From positions 77,698,181-77,762,180 of the forward strand of contig CM039502.1 of NCBI GenBank assembly GCA_022432975.1: DNA of 64,000 nt, written 5' to 3'. A program made the translations under genes and the position numbers. Source of the DNA: Begonia masoniana. Taxonomy: Eukaryota > Streptophyta > Magnoliopsida > Cucurbitales > Begoniaceae. Shown piece by piece: positions 34,103 to 46,358 of this stretch; the stretch's first letter is position 1; the number at the start of each line of letters is the position of its first letter. The notes under the pieces were generated by a model. The model saw nothing but the letters and a program-made list of their open reading frames with translations, was not told where the DNA came from and made no database searches.

Positions 34103-35480
34103 CTTTTAATTCTACACTCTAAACGCAATTAGTGTCATTCATTCAAAATAAATTATAAATAGTTAATATAAATCATCGATTGCATCTTTATTAATACTCG
34201 TCGTATCAAAATGTAAGATTAGAGTTTATAATTATAAGGCAAACTTAATATTACTCTTTTGGCAAATGTATATAAAAATTTTGAAACAAAATAATGAAAG
34301 TATATAACTTTAAGAATAAAAAAAACTAAAATTTATTTTATATTTTAGAAATAATAATTACTAATTAGAAACTTTCAAATAAAAATCCAAATTTTAAAAA
34401 GATAATTTTGTATATTTCTTACAAAAAATTATATAATTTTGAATTTCAATATGATATTGTTATTTATGTCCAAAGATTTGCAAAGATTTTATTTTTATTA
34501 TAACATTCTCTACAATGTTAATGTTGCTGGTCACATAAATAATCGAGACAGAGAATCAAATCTCCACCCATTTTTCCATTTAAAAATGTATATATTCGAC
34601 TCTCGTGGTCTTCTTTATATATTATATCTTAATTATTTCAAAATCATTAATGGAAATTTAATTGTTTTATTAGTATATTTGTTCGCTATGAAGAAAAAAA
34701 TATTGATAAAGACAAAAAAGCTGTTTAATTATCAATTTCTGATAATTGACTTTATAGTTTAAATAAAAAAAACATACAATAAATGATGCACTACTTTGAA
34801 ACAGATACCTTAATATTATTATAAAAATATAATTAATCCACTGTGATTAGATTAAGAAAATGCAATTCTATTATAATCTTTGACGTTCTAGATTAAGAAT
34901 ATGAAGACAAATACAAAATACACGGAGTTGTCGGAGCATTCGACGAGGAATTGTTCAAGTGTGATAAGAAATTTATTTGTAAATTAATAAATCAAATTAG
35001 TAAAATAAACTCAAATTATTGCAAATAATAATAATATAAGAATGATAATTATCAATAAAAACTCTAAATTATAGAGTTAGTGACAAAACAAATCTAAAAT
35101 AATATTCGTAAACAAAACAAATCTTAAACTATCATTTTCCAGCAATCTAAATTTTTGCAATTATCCACAGTTTAAATGCGGTCGTTCACACTTGAAATGA
35201 GTACAAAATGTTTTATGGAACGAGTGATCTCATCTTTAAGCGATCAACCGTATGGTCTCTTGTAGGTAAAATACTGTCGCCTGCACTTGAAAATAGGAGG
35301 ATTGATCGCGTATGAGTTTAACGGTGACAGTCGTGTGATAATTTTAAGTTTGTTTTTTTTTTTTACTATTATACTTAAAAATTTGTTTTGTCATAGCGAT
35401 TTAAGATTTTTTTTTATTTTTTTCATAAAAAGAAAATTAAAAGTATTATTTGAGCACGTCTTTTTTAATTCTCCACCACC
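34103..35480. other. AT-rich intergenic DNA
   Basis: No gene, no clear repeat. Open frames at 34439-34762 and 35287-35613 are Phe/Ile/Leu/Lys-rich by composition and have no recognisable domain. Confidence 0.6.
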
Positions 35481-35494
35481 ATTAATGATTCTAC

Positions 35495-35868
35495 CACGTG
35501 GAATAAAAAAGTCAAACCCATACAACACGGTATTATATTGGAAAGTCGTAGTCAACTCATTTCCAGCCGTCCGATTGTTGTTAAAAGGAATCCAACCATT
35601 CTACTTAAAATAATAAATAAAATAGGGGTGGGGAGTGGTTCTAGAACTTGAACATATTTTTAGTGGACTGAGACCTCCAAGTCAACCTCCATTCCCACTG
35701 TCACGTTAATTTTTATTATTTATTTTATTTTATTCTAAATATTCAAGCACTCTCCGTTAATCAAGGAGGCCCACCGGCTCCACCCTCCACCACTTCTACC
35801 TGTTCAATCAATCACAGACATCTTCAAACTAATCTCATCCGTTAGATCAGATGCCGTCCCCTTTGACT
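35495..35868 (+). promoter_or_regulatory. WRKY promoter: G-box and four W-boxes
   Basis: Within 500 bp upstream of the WRKY start are a CACGTG G-box (35495-35500) and four W-box hexamers: AGTCAA at 35510, 35550 and 35680, and TTGACT at 35863. W-boxes (TTGACY) are the binding sites of WRKY factors, so auto- or cross-regulation is plausible. Confidence 0.6.
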
Positions 35869-35987
35869 CCCGTTTCTTCCCCTCCTCTTTAATATCAAGT
35901 ACCGTCCCCCTTTTTTTCTAACTTCTTCTGCAACTCCGATCTTCTTCCTCCATCCACCATTTTTGGCGTCTGGGGCTCTCTACTCTG

Positions 35988-37613
35988 ATGGCGTTAGATT
36001 TCATCCCAGGGTTTCCCCCTAACATCGAAGGTCGGCAGATGGCTCTACAGGAAGCTGCCTCTCAAGGCATCAAAAGCATGGAGCGCCTCATCTACGTCCT
36101 GTCTCAGAAGCAGCAATCTACTCACTCGGACTGCGCCGATCTCACCGACGCTACCGTTTCGAAGTTCAAAAATGTCATTTCACTTCTCAACCGGACCGGT
36201 CATGCGCGGTTCAGGCGCGGTCCGACTTTCTCTCCCTCCTCCTCTTCCGCGTCTCTCTCCGTTCCTCACTTACAGACTTTGAACGTCACGCCGGCTACTT
36301 TTACTCCTCCGGTGACTGTCTCTACCGCTCCAATTGTTCCTCCGGCGAGCTTCGTTCAGCCTCAGCCGCAGAGGATGACCCTTGATTTCACGAAACCTAG
36401 TATTTTGAGCTCAAATGTTAAAAGTGCCGAGCTCGAGTTCACTAAGGAGAGCTTCAGCGTCTCGTCCAGCTGCTCGTTCATGTCGTCAAACATCACCGGA
36501 GATGGGAGCGTATCGAACGGAAAGCTCGGATCTTCGATCTTCCTGTCCACCGCACCAACAGTCTCCGCCGGGAAGCCGCCTCTCTCATCGGCGCTCTATA
36601 AGAAGAGGTGTCACTCCCACTCCCTCTCCCACTCCCACTCCCACTCCGAAAACGTGTCCGGTAAACTTTCCGGTTCAACTACCGCATCCGGCAAGTGCCA
36701 CTGCTCCAAAAGAAGGTGCTTTTTGACATATTCTATTTCTTTCAATTTCTCAAAATCTAGGAATATATTAGGTTAATCTAGGCTAAATTTAATCTAATTC
36801 TTTAACATACGTTCCGAATTGTTATACTTAAAATTAAACTTTTGTATGATCTAAGAAAATTAGTGAGTCGAGAGAACAAAAGAACCTGCTCACTCGGTGG
36901 AACTCATCGAGAATACTGAGTTCATGGTCAATGAGTCTGAGTCGGATTCCTTAACCGAGTCATACTCATTCTAGTTGGCTAACTTGATAGGACAAACGAG
37001 CCAAGTCTGAAAACATCTGGTATATCTCTGGCGTAACTTAGCAATCCTCGGAACCCGTAATTCTAATTTATCTGATAAAGCAGTTTTGTCTTCTTCTTCT
37101 TTTTTTTTTTTTGACTCTTTTGACCGTTGACTCCGAGAACATAACAGATCCACCCACCTGGTAGAGTAGTGGTAAAACACGATAGAGTAAATTATGTCGC
37201 GTATGTAAAGTTTATGAACGTGGTTATATTGTGGTACAGGAAGAATCGGGTAAAGAAAACAATCAGAGTGCCGGCGGTGAGTTCAAAGATAGCGGACATT
37301 CCGCCGGACGAGTACTCGTGGAGAAAATACGGGCAGAAGCCGATCAAAGGGTCACCGTACCCACGGTGAGAAAAAGCTTCAGCATAGCAATGGTTGATTT
37401 GTCTTGTAAAAAGCGAGGCGATTTAACACTAATTATTGGATTTTCAGGGGATACTACAAGTGCAGTACAGTCAGAGGATGCCCCGCCAGGAAACACGTAG
37501 AGAGGGCCACGGATGATACGACGATGCTGATCGTAACGTACGAGGGGGAGCACCGTCATGCGCCGGGCGGGATGGAGGAGAACGCCGGCGTGTTGGTGTT
37601 AGAGTCAATGTGA
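35988..37613 (+). CDS. WRKY11/17-like: Group IId WRKY transcription factor, three exons
   Basis: Exons are 35988-36715, 37240-37365 and 37448-37613, with GT-AG introns; together 1020 bp, 339 residues. In order: a calmodulin-binding C-motif with the HARF box ([20 protein letters not shown], about residues 63-82), Ser-rich spacers, the plant zinc-cluster/basic region ([14 protein letters not shown]) and the WRKY domain with intact WRKYGQK. The zinc finger is C-x5-C-x23-H-x-H (CSTVRGC...HRH). The intron inside the WRKY domain sits at the PR codon, as in groups I-III outside IIa/IIb. Group IId members such as Arabidopsis WRKY11 and WRKY17 modulate basal defence in the nucleus. The assignment to the 11/17 branch rests on synteny with the neighbouring EXO70G, RING and HFI1-like genes. 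The gene appears intact. Confidence 0.93.
37111..37132 (+). promoter_or_regulatory. Three W-boxes in 22 bp inside WRKY intron 1
   Basis: TTGACT (37111-37116), TTGACC (37120-37125) and TTGACT (37127-37132) follow a T-run in intron 1. Clustered W-boxes are the preferred WRKY target arrangement. Confidence 0.65.
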
Positions 37614-38441
37614 TGACGACGAGTGAGAACAGTTGGCCGTGGATTGTATATATATTTTTGGAATGGGTCCATTATAAACAAAGTGGCTTCATTTGAGTTG
37701 CTTGTTGCTTGTCATGTCTGAGAATGGATGAAGTGGTTCAGTGGGTGAGATATTTATTAAAATTAGAAGGAATTAGTTTAACCAAACCTCGCAGAAGACA
37801 CTTAAAAAATGGAGGTACTTGACTGTCACGCACTTTCGTCATTATTGTTCGAATATTTGCCTGTATCCTTCACCAGCTTTTCCTGTCTTCTTCTGATCTC
37901 ACTCCTTTTTTTCCATCCTCGAATCATTCGCCTCTCGATTCTGAATCTCGACTCTCTTTTTGTACTTCTCTTCACTCTTCAGCCACTCTTGCTGCCCCCG
38001 CCCTGTTTCACTTCCTTATCGGACCTCCGCCTTCTTCTCCTTAACTCCCCAGGTCACTTTTTTCTCATTTTCCTTCTCTTTTTCTGTGTGTGCAGTAATA
38101 GTTTGATGTTCCGGTTTCCGAGCTTTTGTTGAGTCTTTTGCTCTACTTTGTTGTGATTTTCTGAATCAAATCAGTGGGCGGGGGTTTTTTTCCGATTGGA
38201 GAGTGGATTCCTGCTTTGTTGTAATTTTCTGAATCAAAACAGTGAGCGAGGGATTCTTCCGATCGGAGAGTGGATTCCTGCTTAATTTTGTGAGTTTGCC
38301 TGTTCTCTCAATGACTCCTTGTGACATCGATGGAGATTGAGAGTACAGGCTCGGAAACAGTTGATATTATTGATTCTGAAGCTCACTTCTGGTTCTCCAC
38401 CAAGATTGAGTTATAGGTCAAGCTATAGGTTTTCAGTCGGA
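37614..38441 (+). other. WRKY 3' flank and EXO70 5' leader
   Basis: The WRKY 3' untranslated region is followed by a pyrimidine-rich leader. A 67-bp segment is repeated twice with variation (about 38147-38281, GAGAGTGGATTCCTGC). A TTTTCAG four bases before the EXO70 ATG suggests a spliced 5' UTR. An open frame at 37809-38132 is Leu/Phe-rich pyrimidine sequence, not a supportable gene. Confidence 0.5.
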
Positions 38442-40463
38442 ATGGCTGACATTGTAATTGACAAATTAATATCTGCTAGAAAATATTTGAAGTTTAGCTT
38501 GGAGAAATCTAAGTCTTTAGGATCAGCTCTTGATAGAACAGGCCCCAGATTGGAAGAGATTAAGCGGAGATTACCTACCCTAGAGGTGGCTGTCCGGCCT
38601 ATCCGTGCCCACAAGGATGCTCTAGCTGCAGTTGGTGGTCATATTAACCGAGCAGTAGGACCTGCAGCTGCTGTCCTTAAAGTTTTTGACGCCATTCACG
38701 GACTTGAAAAGTCACTTTTATCAGATCCACGCAGTGATTTATCTGGATATCTGTCGGTGTTGAAACGCCTTGAAGAGGCATTGAGGTTTTTGGGTGACAA
38801 TTGTGGATTGGCAATTCAGTGGTTGGAGGATATAGTGGAGTACCTACATGATAATACTGTGGCAGATGAGCGATACATAGCAAACTTGAAGAGTTTGCTG
38901 GTAAATCTACGAGAATTGCAGTTTGATAAGGAAATTGGACATCTTGATGGGGGGCTTTTGGATGCCGCATCAGACAAATTAGAAAATGAGTTTCGGAGGC
39001 TACTAACTGAGCACAGTGTGCCTCTTCCAATGTCTTCTCCCTCCTTGGTTGGAGAGCAAGCAGCCATTGCACCATCACCTTTACCTGTAGCTGTCATTCA
39101 AAAATTGCAGGCTATTCTGGTAGATTGACTGCTATCATAAGACACGAAAAGTGCATGTCAATTTATGTTGAAGTACGCAGCTTGAATGTTAGGAGAAGTT
39201 TGGAAGCTCTAGATCTGGATTACCTCCAGATATCAATCACAGAGTTCAACGAAGCACAAAACATGGAAGGATACATAGTACGGTGGGGAAAAGACTTGGA
39301 GTTTCAGTGAAACATTTGTTTGAGGCAGAACATAAGCTTTGTAAAGAAGTAATGGAGACACTTGGACAGGAAATATGGATGGGCTGCTTTGCGAAGATAG
39401 CAGCTCATTCTGGCATTATTGCGTTTCTTCAGTTTGGGAAAACAGTTACAGAGAGTAAGATGAATCCCATTAAATTATTGATGTTGTTAGATATATTTGC
39501 ATCATTGAATAAATTGAGGCTGGACTTTAGCCGTCTTTTGGCAGAGCAGCATGTCTTGAAATTCAGAACTTGACGAGGGATCTTATTAAGAGGGTGATTA
39601 ACGGGGCTGCTGAAATCTTCTGGGAGCTTCGGAATCAGGTGGAGTTACAAAGGGGAATTCCACCTCCAGTTGATGGGGGTGTTCCGAGGTTAGTAAGCTT
39701 CATTACTGATTACTGTAATAAACTGCTCGGAGATAATTATAGGCCAATCCTAACTCAAGCTTTGGTCATTTACCGTAGCTGGAAACACCAGAAATTTCAA
39801 GAGAAACTTATTGTTGATGAGGTTTTGGAAATTGTGAAAGCAGTTGAGATGAATTTGGAGACGTGGATTAAGAATTACGAGGATTCAACTTTATCAAACC
39901 TTTTTGCAATGAACAATCACTGTCATTTATACAAGCAATTGAAGGGAACGAAACTGGGGGATCTTAAGGGTGACTTTTGGCTGAAAGAACATGAACAATT
40001 CAAGGACTATTACGCCACAGCTGTTCTGAGAGAGAGCTGGAATAAGCTACCAGGTCATTTGAGTAGAAAAGGTTTAATTTTGTTCTCTGGTGGTCGTGCT
40101 ACTGCTCGTGATCTTGTCAAGAAAAGGCTGCGAAGTTTTAACGAAGCTTTCGATGACTTGTATAAGAAGCAATCAAAGTGGGTTGTTTCCAGCCCGGAAA
40201 TGCGAGAGAAGATATGCCGGCTCATCGTGCAGGCAGTTGTGCCTGTTTATCGAAGCTACATGCAAACTTATGGGGCCCTAATTGACCAGGAAGGAAACTC
40301 TACTAAGTATACCAAGTATACAGTACAGAAAATGGAAAAACTGCTCTCCTCTCTTTTTGAGCCAAAGCCTTCTAGATATAGCAGTTTCAAAGAAAGACAG
40401 CCTAGTGGGAAATTCAGCAATGGCACTGCAGATTTTCGACGTACTGCCTCTGCAGTTATGTGA
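38442..40463 (+). pseudogene. EXO70G1-like: EXO70G-type exocyst subunit, intronless, three single-base frame breaks
   Basis: The ATG at 38442 (MADIVIDKLISARK) begins a frame ending at 39128. It continues in other frames at about 39119-39305, 39305-39545 and 39570-40463. Conserved EXO70 segments run the whole length: GPAAAVLKVFDAIHGLEKSLL, LKRLEEALRFLGDNCGLAIQWLEDIVEYL, LFEAEHKLC, LPGHLSRKGLILFSGGRATARDLVKKRL and VYRSYMQ. EXO70 is an exocyst subunit that tethers secretory vesicles to the plasma membrane through phospholipid binding. Allowing for the breaks, the length is about 674 residues, near full. Each break fits loss of one base in a G- or T-run (about 39119, 39305, 39535). That could mean a young pseudogene or homopolymer errors in the assembly. 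Synteny with WRKY11 supports subfamily G. Confidence 0.82.
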
Positions 40464-41732
40464 TAATCTGAAAGGAGTGGCACGAAAGTTTCATATCATG
40501 TGGATAGTTCTTCAACTAGTCTATATAGATTGAAATGGGAATCTCGGAGGAAACATTTTGTATTTCTTACATTTTGATAAGTTGGTCAAATCTCTGGGTG
40601 CCCACTTCTGAATAATTCTTCCTGAAACGGGAATTGGAGAATCTTTCTGAGTTGGATCAAAGCTAAGTGCTTTTAGCCTCTTAAGCTGCTCATTAGATTT
40701 TCTTGGAATTAAACGAGGTAGTGGATCATGGATGAGCTTCATAGTTGATTCTTATAGGTACAAATATTATTTTTTATTTTATGTTCACTCATTGATTAAT
40801 TTGCTAGATAAGCTCTGCTAGAATCTTGTAATTTGATAGATTTAATGTTCAATTTTTTCACCAAGTAAGCCATATATATGTTGAATTTCATATGGGTCAG
40901 ATATCGTAGAAGGGCTGATAGTGTTGGAAAATAATATTTTTTCATATATAATAATATTCGTGACAATTAATCTTTAATAAGATTTTGGTGTATTACTTTC
41001 CTCATAGAAATGCCGACATTTAAGCTGTTACTAAGTTCAGGCTACACGAACCAAGTTTAGCCCAATCGTACTCGGTTTAAACTAGCCCAGTATCGAGCAC
41101 ACCCGGACATAGCACAGGCCACCCGGTAAACGCTAAGTTCAGACCATCCCGCCCCTACCAAATTACTGCCCACTCAAACCCGGCGTAGCCAAGTCTACAC
41201 AGCCTAGCGAAGCCTAGCCCAACCCATCATACTGCGGTTCAGATGAGATTGATCTGTTCTAGTGTGGGCTGGGTCAGTGCTGGCATTAGGCTGGGTTCGA
41301 TTGGCTGGGCTGGACTTAGCTGGGACGCCCTTGGGGCGAGTGGGTTGTGCTAGATAATCATTTTGATGGGCTAGATTGGCTGCTCTGGGTTGTATTGGAC
41401 TGGGTTGGACTTAGTTGGGTTGAGCTGGGATGGCTGGATTCGGGTAGGCTGTACTGGGTGGGCTAGTGGTCTGGGTTGGGATGGGCTGTGCTAGTGGGCA
41501 GCTACATAGGAATGAAGATCAATGTTGTAAATTAATCAAGCAGCTCTTTATGCCTTTGACCTATTAAGTACATTTAGGTTACCGAAATTTATTTCTAAAG
41601 AAGGTAAAGTTGACCATTTTTACATTTAGTTCATGTTTAAAGGATGGTTCGCATTTTTTAAAAATTATTCACAAGATGTATTGAATTTTAAAATGTACTC
41701 GTCCATTTTTTGTTATTACTTTAAGAATTCCT
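40464..41732. other. EXO70 3' flank and GGGCTGG-rich degenerate repeat
   Basis: 40521-40742 has a minus-strand 73-codon frame (LIPRKSNEQLKRLKALSFDPTQ) that I do not recognise. 41030-41510 is built from GGGCTGGG/TGGGTT/TAGCCCA words, first C-rich and then G-rich. Its complement-like composition recurs at 58120-58310. No gene called. Confidence 0.45.
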
Positions 41733-42427
41733 ATCAATAAGAGATTGTTGGCTCTTGGCAATGTTACAAGTGCATTGGGAGATGAGAAGAAAAGAAAAGA
41801 CAGAGGCCATGTACCTTATCGAGATAGCAAGTTAACTTGTTTGTTACAGGGATGATGCCTATTTAAAATTATAGAACTCTTTGATTTTTTTGTTCTTTAA
41901 ATTACTTGTTCGGCTTTTACATATGTGCATTTTGAAGAGGATTTACTTATGCTCACCAGTTAGTAATACTTATGCTCAGCAGTATTAATAGAAAAGAATG
42001 ATCAATGCTGAGATTTTTTTTTTTGTAATTCTGTCATGTAAGAATTTTAGTATATTATGTTATTGAGTGCATATAATTATTATTTCAATGCAATGCAAAA
42101 TTATAATTGAAGCACCAAACTTTTTTTGGAGAAATGTTTTCAATATGTTTATTTTGTATATGAATGGTGATTGTTTTTAATTTGATAATTTCATTGTTTT
42201 TGTCTAGGATTCTTTGGGGGGAAACCGTAAAACCGTCATGATTGGTACGATTTCTTAATATTCAACAAGAAATTTTTTCCTTCATCCTTTTTTATCAACT
42301 GCTGATGATATTTGCGTATCATAGCATGTGTTAGTCTTGCTGACACAAATGCTAAGGAGACGTTGAGTACTTTGAAATATGCAAATCATGCTCGTAATAT
42401 TCAAAACAAGGCAGTTGTAAGAAGTTT
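41733..42427 (+). pseudogene. Kinesin-4 (FRA1-like) motor-domain fragment
   Basis: Three exon pieces with introns. 41733-41849 encodes the end of the motor core ([29 protein letters not shown]). 42208-42244 encodes SLGGNRKTVMI. 42325-42427 encodes [17 protein letters not shown] followed by [15 protein letters not shown]. These are consecutive kinesin switch II/alpha-4 region motifs with the spacing and GDEKKRK insertion seen in kinesin-4 of plants. The donor after the first exon is GG instead of GT. Introns are retained, so this arose by DNA duplication, not retroposition. There is no upstream motor or stalk. Confidence 0.8.
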
Positions 42428-42991
42428 TGTCAAATATGTTTTGCTTTCCGCTACAAAATTTTTTACAATAGCCTTGTTTTGAATATTACGAACACGATTT
42501 GCATATTTCAATGTATTCAACGTCTCCTCGGCATTTGTGTCAGCAGGACTAACACATGCTATAATACACAAATATCATTAGGAATTAATAAAAAAAGAGG
42601 AAGAAAAAATTTTCTTGTTGAATATTAAGAAATCGTATCAATCATGACGGTTTTATTATTTCCCCCCAAAGAATCCTCGACAAAAACAATGAAATTATCA
42701 AATTAAAAACAATCACCACTCATATACAAAATAAACATATTAAAAACAATTCTCCAAAAAAAGTTTGGTGCTTCAATTATAATTTTGCATCACATTAAAA
42801 TAATAATTATATGCACTCAATAACATAATATACTAAAATTCTTCCATAAAACAGAATTACAAAAAAAAAAAAAAAATCTCAACATTGATCATTCTTTTCT
42901 ATTAATACTGCTGAGTATAAATATTACTAACTGGTGAGCATAAATAAAGCCTCTTCAAAATACACATATGCAAAAGCTGAACAAGTAATTT
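41899..42991. repeat. ~0.52-kb inverted repeat of kinesin sequence, ~42-bp loop
   Basis: The left arm (about 41899-42420) and right arm (about 42463-42991) are reverse complements at roughly 90% identity by eye. Both include the two 3' kinesin exons and both introns. The loop is about 42463 minus 42420, or 42 bp. A transcript through it would fold into a long, imperfect hairpin. Confidence 0.92.
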
Positions 42992-45239
42992 TTAATGTAA
43001 TTTGAAAGTATTCTGCATTATTCGAAATCACACGTGTTCCATAGGTGTAAAACGTAATGTAAGAACAACAATGATAGAATTGAGGATTATTAACAAAGCC
43101 TTGCTCATATTTCCAATTACCATTCTCAGGATATTCAAGACAAGAATCAGCCCAGGCAAACATGTTGGCCCCCTACCGCCACATTTTAATCAAAATTACA
43201 TTCGTGTACCAGAAAAATAAGCAGACAACCCACTTCAAAGCACAAAATTACAGGTTTCGCAAGTGTAATCAGTGATGTGAGAACAAAAATAGCGCGTTCT
43301 AAACACAGATGAATAACAAATCATCAAAGTACAGAGACGTCGAGGTTACCCTATACAGAGATTAGCATAAAACAAGCGTTGAAAAATTACTGTAATAGAT
43401 CACCATCTGTAAAAATCAATCAATCTCTCAGAATCTCTCATTTGAAAGAAGAAACGAAGAGACATACAAAGCACATGAGTAATGCGGCGACGCTGATTGA
43501 ATGAAAACAGAGGATAACGCAAGCTGCAAACACTTACACCTTAATGGAAAGCCCTAATTCTCAAAGATTTCGATCAAAATCAGGAAGACATCCAGTAACC
43601 TGGATGAGCCCCGTAGCTGCTTTTCTAATTTGAGCAAATGCTCTTGAGCAAAATCAGGAAGAGTTTGATGGCGTGTGGCTTCGCTGTGAAATTGGGTGTG
43701 AGGAAGAAAGGAATTTATAGAAATTTTTCTCAATTCTTTCCTTTGTGGTGGAAGTGTAACAGAGGAAAGTCTTAAATTCTTTCCTTTGAAAGGATTGTGC
43801 ATTATTCAAAAATTCTGGCCACGTTCCAATTCTCTATTGGGAATTTAATTTACTTTCCTTATTTCTATTTTAATCATAATTAATTATGATTAATTATGGA
43901 AATAATTGAATTACGCGTGAATTAAATTCCCAATTGTATTAATTAAGACTAGATAGGGATTCTTTAGAATTAAATGAAATTGATGTTACAAGATTAATTA
44001 CCCTATTAAGTAGGTTTATGTTAACGAAATTTATTTCTAAATTTCAACCCTAGATTTAAAGAAAATATTTAATTTAGGAAAAGGATGCACTAGTTTTCCT
44101 TTCGTTATCCCATCAAAATCTTGATGATAAAAATATATTATAATACATTTCAATATTATAAGTAAAATTCTAACTACTATAATCTAACATAGGTATTGTC
44201 GACCTGTATTTTTAAGTCAATTAAATTCTACGTAACACGACGATTCACAGTTCCGCCAATTTAAGTATTAATTTATCAGAAAATTTCGGTTTGTTTGAAG
44301 AAGATGCAAAGATTTGTCTTTGTAAAGCATGTGAATTTATGCATTTCTTAATGAAATTTCTATGGAAAGAGTTTTCATATCCTATAACAACAACTCCATT
44401 GCATAGCAACGTACTTGAGCCAAAGGTTTCCTTGGGAGGGAGGGAGAGGGTTGTATTTAGGAGTATTGAAGCATAGGTTGGTGAAACCAAAAACAAGTAA
44501 AAGGGGAAGAAAGTGAGACACAAATCATCCAATCAAGTGTTTGTATTAATAAATTCACCTAGTCAAATAACTAATCTCTCTAAATCAAAACTATGGTAAG
44601 CCACATATTTTTGGATATAAAAAAAAAGTATTTTTTTTCTAATAATTTTTTGTGGGTCAAAACCCTTGGCCCCACAAATAGACTAGAGTGGCACCAACCC
44701 AAAATCACCGTACAAAAAAGAGAGATGCCATAATACCCATTATAAAAAGGTCACAAAAGGGAGGGCAATGGAGAACATTATGGATCACTTTTCCGAATAT
44801 TTGGACCCAAAAGTAATTCCCTCCCCGTCATAGTTTGGGTTTTATCATTCCAAAAGTTTAGGCTTAATTACATCAATTATTATTAAAACGATAACAGATA
44901 TATTTAGAAAGTAAAATAAGAAAATTATTATTAAAACGATAGCAGATATATTTAGAAAGTAAAATAAGAAAGTAAACGTAGTATTATTCTACGTTGATTT
45001 TCCCTCCATCTACGTATTATTGTATTTTGCTTTTTTTCTCTTTATTTTAGTTTTTAATTTTAGCTGTTTATTTTTTAAAATGGAACTTGATAAATCAAAC
45101 AATAAAGATTGAGAAAAAGGAGGTCGTTATAATTGCAGCCGTTGATTTTGGACAGACTTGATCCAGCGGCTAATATTTACTATCACTGTTTATTTCGCTA
45201 AATAAAGAAAAACGGAACGAATGGAGATGCACCCCAACC
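42992..45239. other. Intergenic DNA between kinesin repeat and RING gene
   Basis: No supportable gene. Minus-strand frames at 43554-43802 and 44245-44532 (the latter with a signal-peptide-like LCLTFFPFYLFLVSPTYA start) match nothing I recognise. 43825-43945 has inverted AATTTAATT/GGGAATTTAATT words. 44877-44972 is a 48-bp tandem pair. Confidence 0.5.
44877..44972. repeat. 48-bp tandem duplication
   Basis: Two copies of a unit with AAAACGATARCAGATATA, differing at one or two bases, about 270 bp upstream of the RING gene leader. Confidence 0.9.
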
Positions 45240-45292
45240 AGCTTTCTGCCTCGGATCATTCATTTCCACATTTTCTCTCTCTTTCTCGATCG

Positions 45293-45322
45293 ATGGAAAA
45301 GGGCGAGGAGGAAAGCCTCTGA
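45293..45322 (+). promoter_or_regulatory. Upstream ORF in the RING gene leader
   Basis: ATG at 45293 opens nine codons (MEKGEEESL) closed by TGA at 45320. It lies in the inferred first, non-coding exon, whose donor GTGAGT is at 45424. A 920-bp 5' UTR intron runs to TTTAG at 46343. The uORF could lower translation of the main ORF; this is inferred from position only. Confidence 0.45.
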
Positions 45323-46358
45323 AAGCGTTAAATTCTCTGGAGGAGAAGGCGGAGGAGAAGTTTGCGTTGCAGACTCACGTGCTACCTCCATTTTTCCTGA
45401 CTTTTTCATCACTTTTGAATGCAGTGAGTTTATAAATTATAACCGCTCTTTTTCTCCATTTGGTTTCTTCTTGTTTTTTATGTTTTGCGCGATACAATTT
45501 TGGTTCGTTTTATGAGTTTCTGCCTTTCGGTGTGAATTCCCGTTTGATTTTTCTGACTAGTTTTATTCTCTTGCAAGGATAAACTGGTTCCCCTTTTTGC
45601 GATTTCTTTGTCCAATTTTTCTCCGAGTTTGATTTCTATATATGCTCTTTTCTCTATTGGTAATCCACCTTCTGGTTTTTTACGCGTTCTTATTATTTTT
45701 TGTTCTCACTTGCCAGCAATTTGGGTCGTTATATTACGTCCAAAGAGTTCTTTTGAACAGAAATGTGGAAAATGGAGATAGTTGTGTTGAGTAAGTTACG
45801 CAAAAGAAATTATCCCTTTTAGTTTTCATTCTGATAATTTTGGTGGGGAGATCAATAGTAGGTGGATCACTTTGCTTATAAGTTCCTCTATGCTCCTAAT
45901 AGATTTTTCTAATTTTGGTTTTATTTCGTTTTACGTTTAAATGGTGGGTGATTGTTATCTGAAATTATCTCTTTTTACATTTTCTTTTGAACTCGCTTTT
46001 TTGTGGTGCTCCATTAACCATCCACTAAGCTAGCTCTTGTCAATGTCTACCACTAAAGTCAGCGGTAAAATATTCTGAGTCTCCATCTCGCGACGTTTTC
46101 CAAATATGGATGCCTTAAATGACTCGGCAGACTTTGCCAATTCTGCGTAACATTTATTTAAATATAAATTGTGTTAGTTCATAATGGTAATCCCGGTAAT
46201 GTATTATGTGTTTTTTATAGGGACATCAGCTTTGTATTGTGCTGGACTAGTGAAATTTATGAAAAACTTGCTTCTTTCTAAATCAGATAAACGAAGAAAT
46301 AAAAGCCACTGTATTTACATGTTTGTACTTTTTTCTCATTTAGATTTGAAGGTTATTC

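Noticed and set aside
37809..38132. Open frame before EXO70 as a small membrane protein gene
   Set aside because: Leu/Phe content reflects a pyrimidine-rich 5' leader; no domain and directly upstream of the EXO70 start.
40521..40742. Minus-strand 73-codon frame after EXO70
   Set aside because: No recognisable domain, no splice context; left as unassigned.
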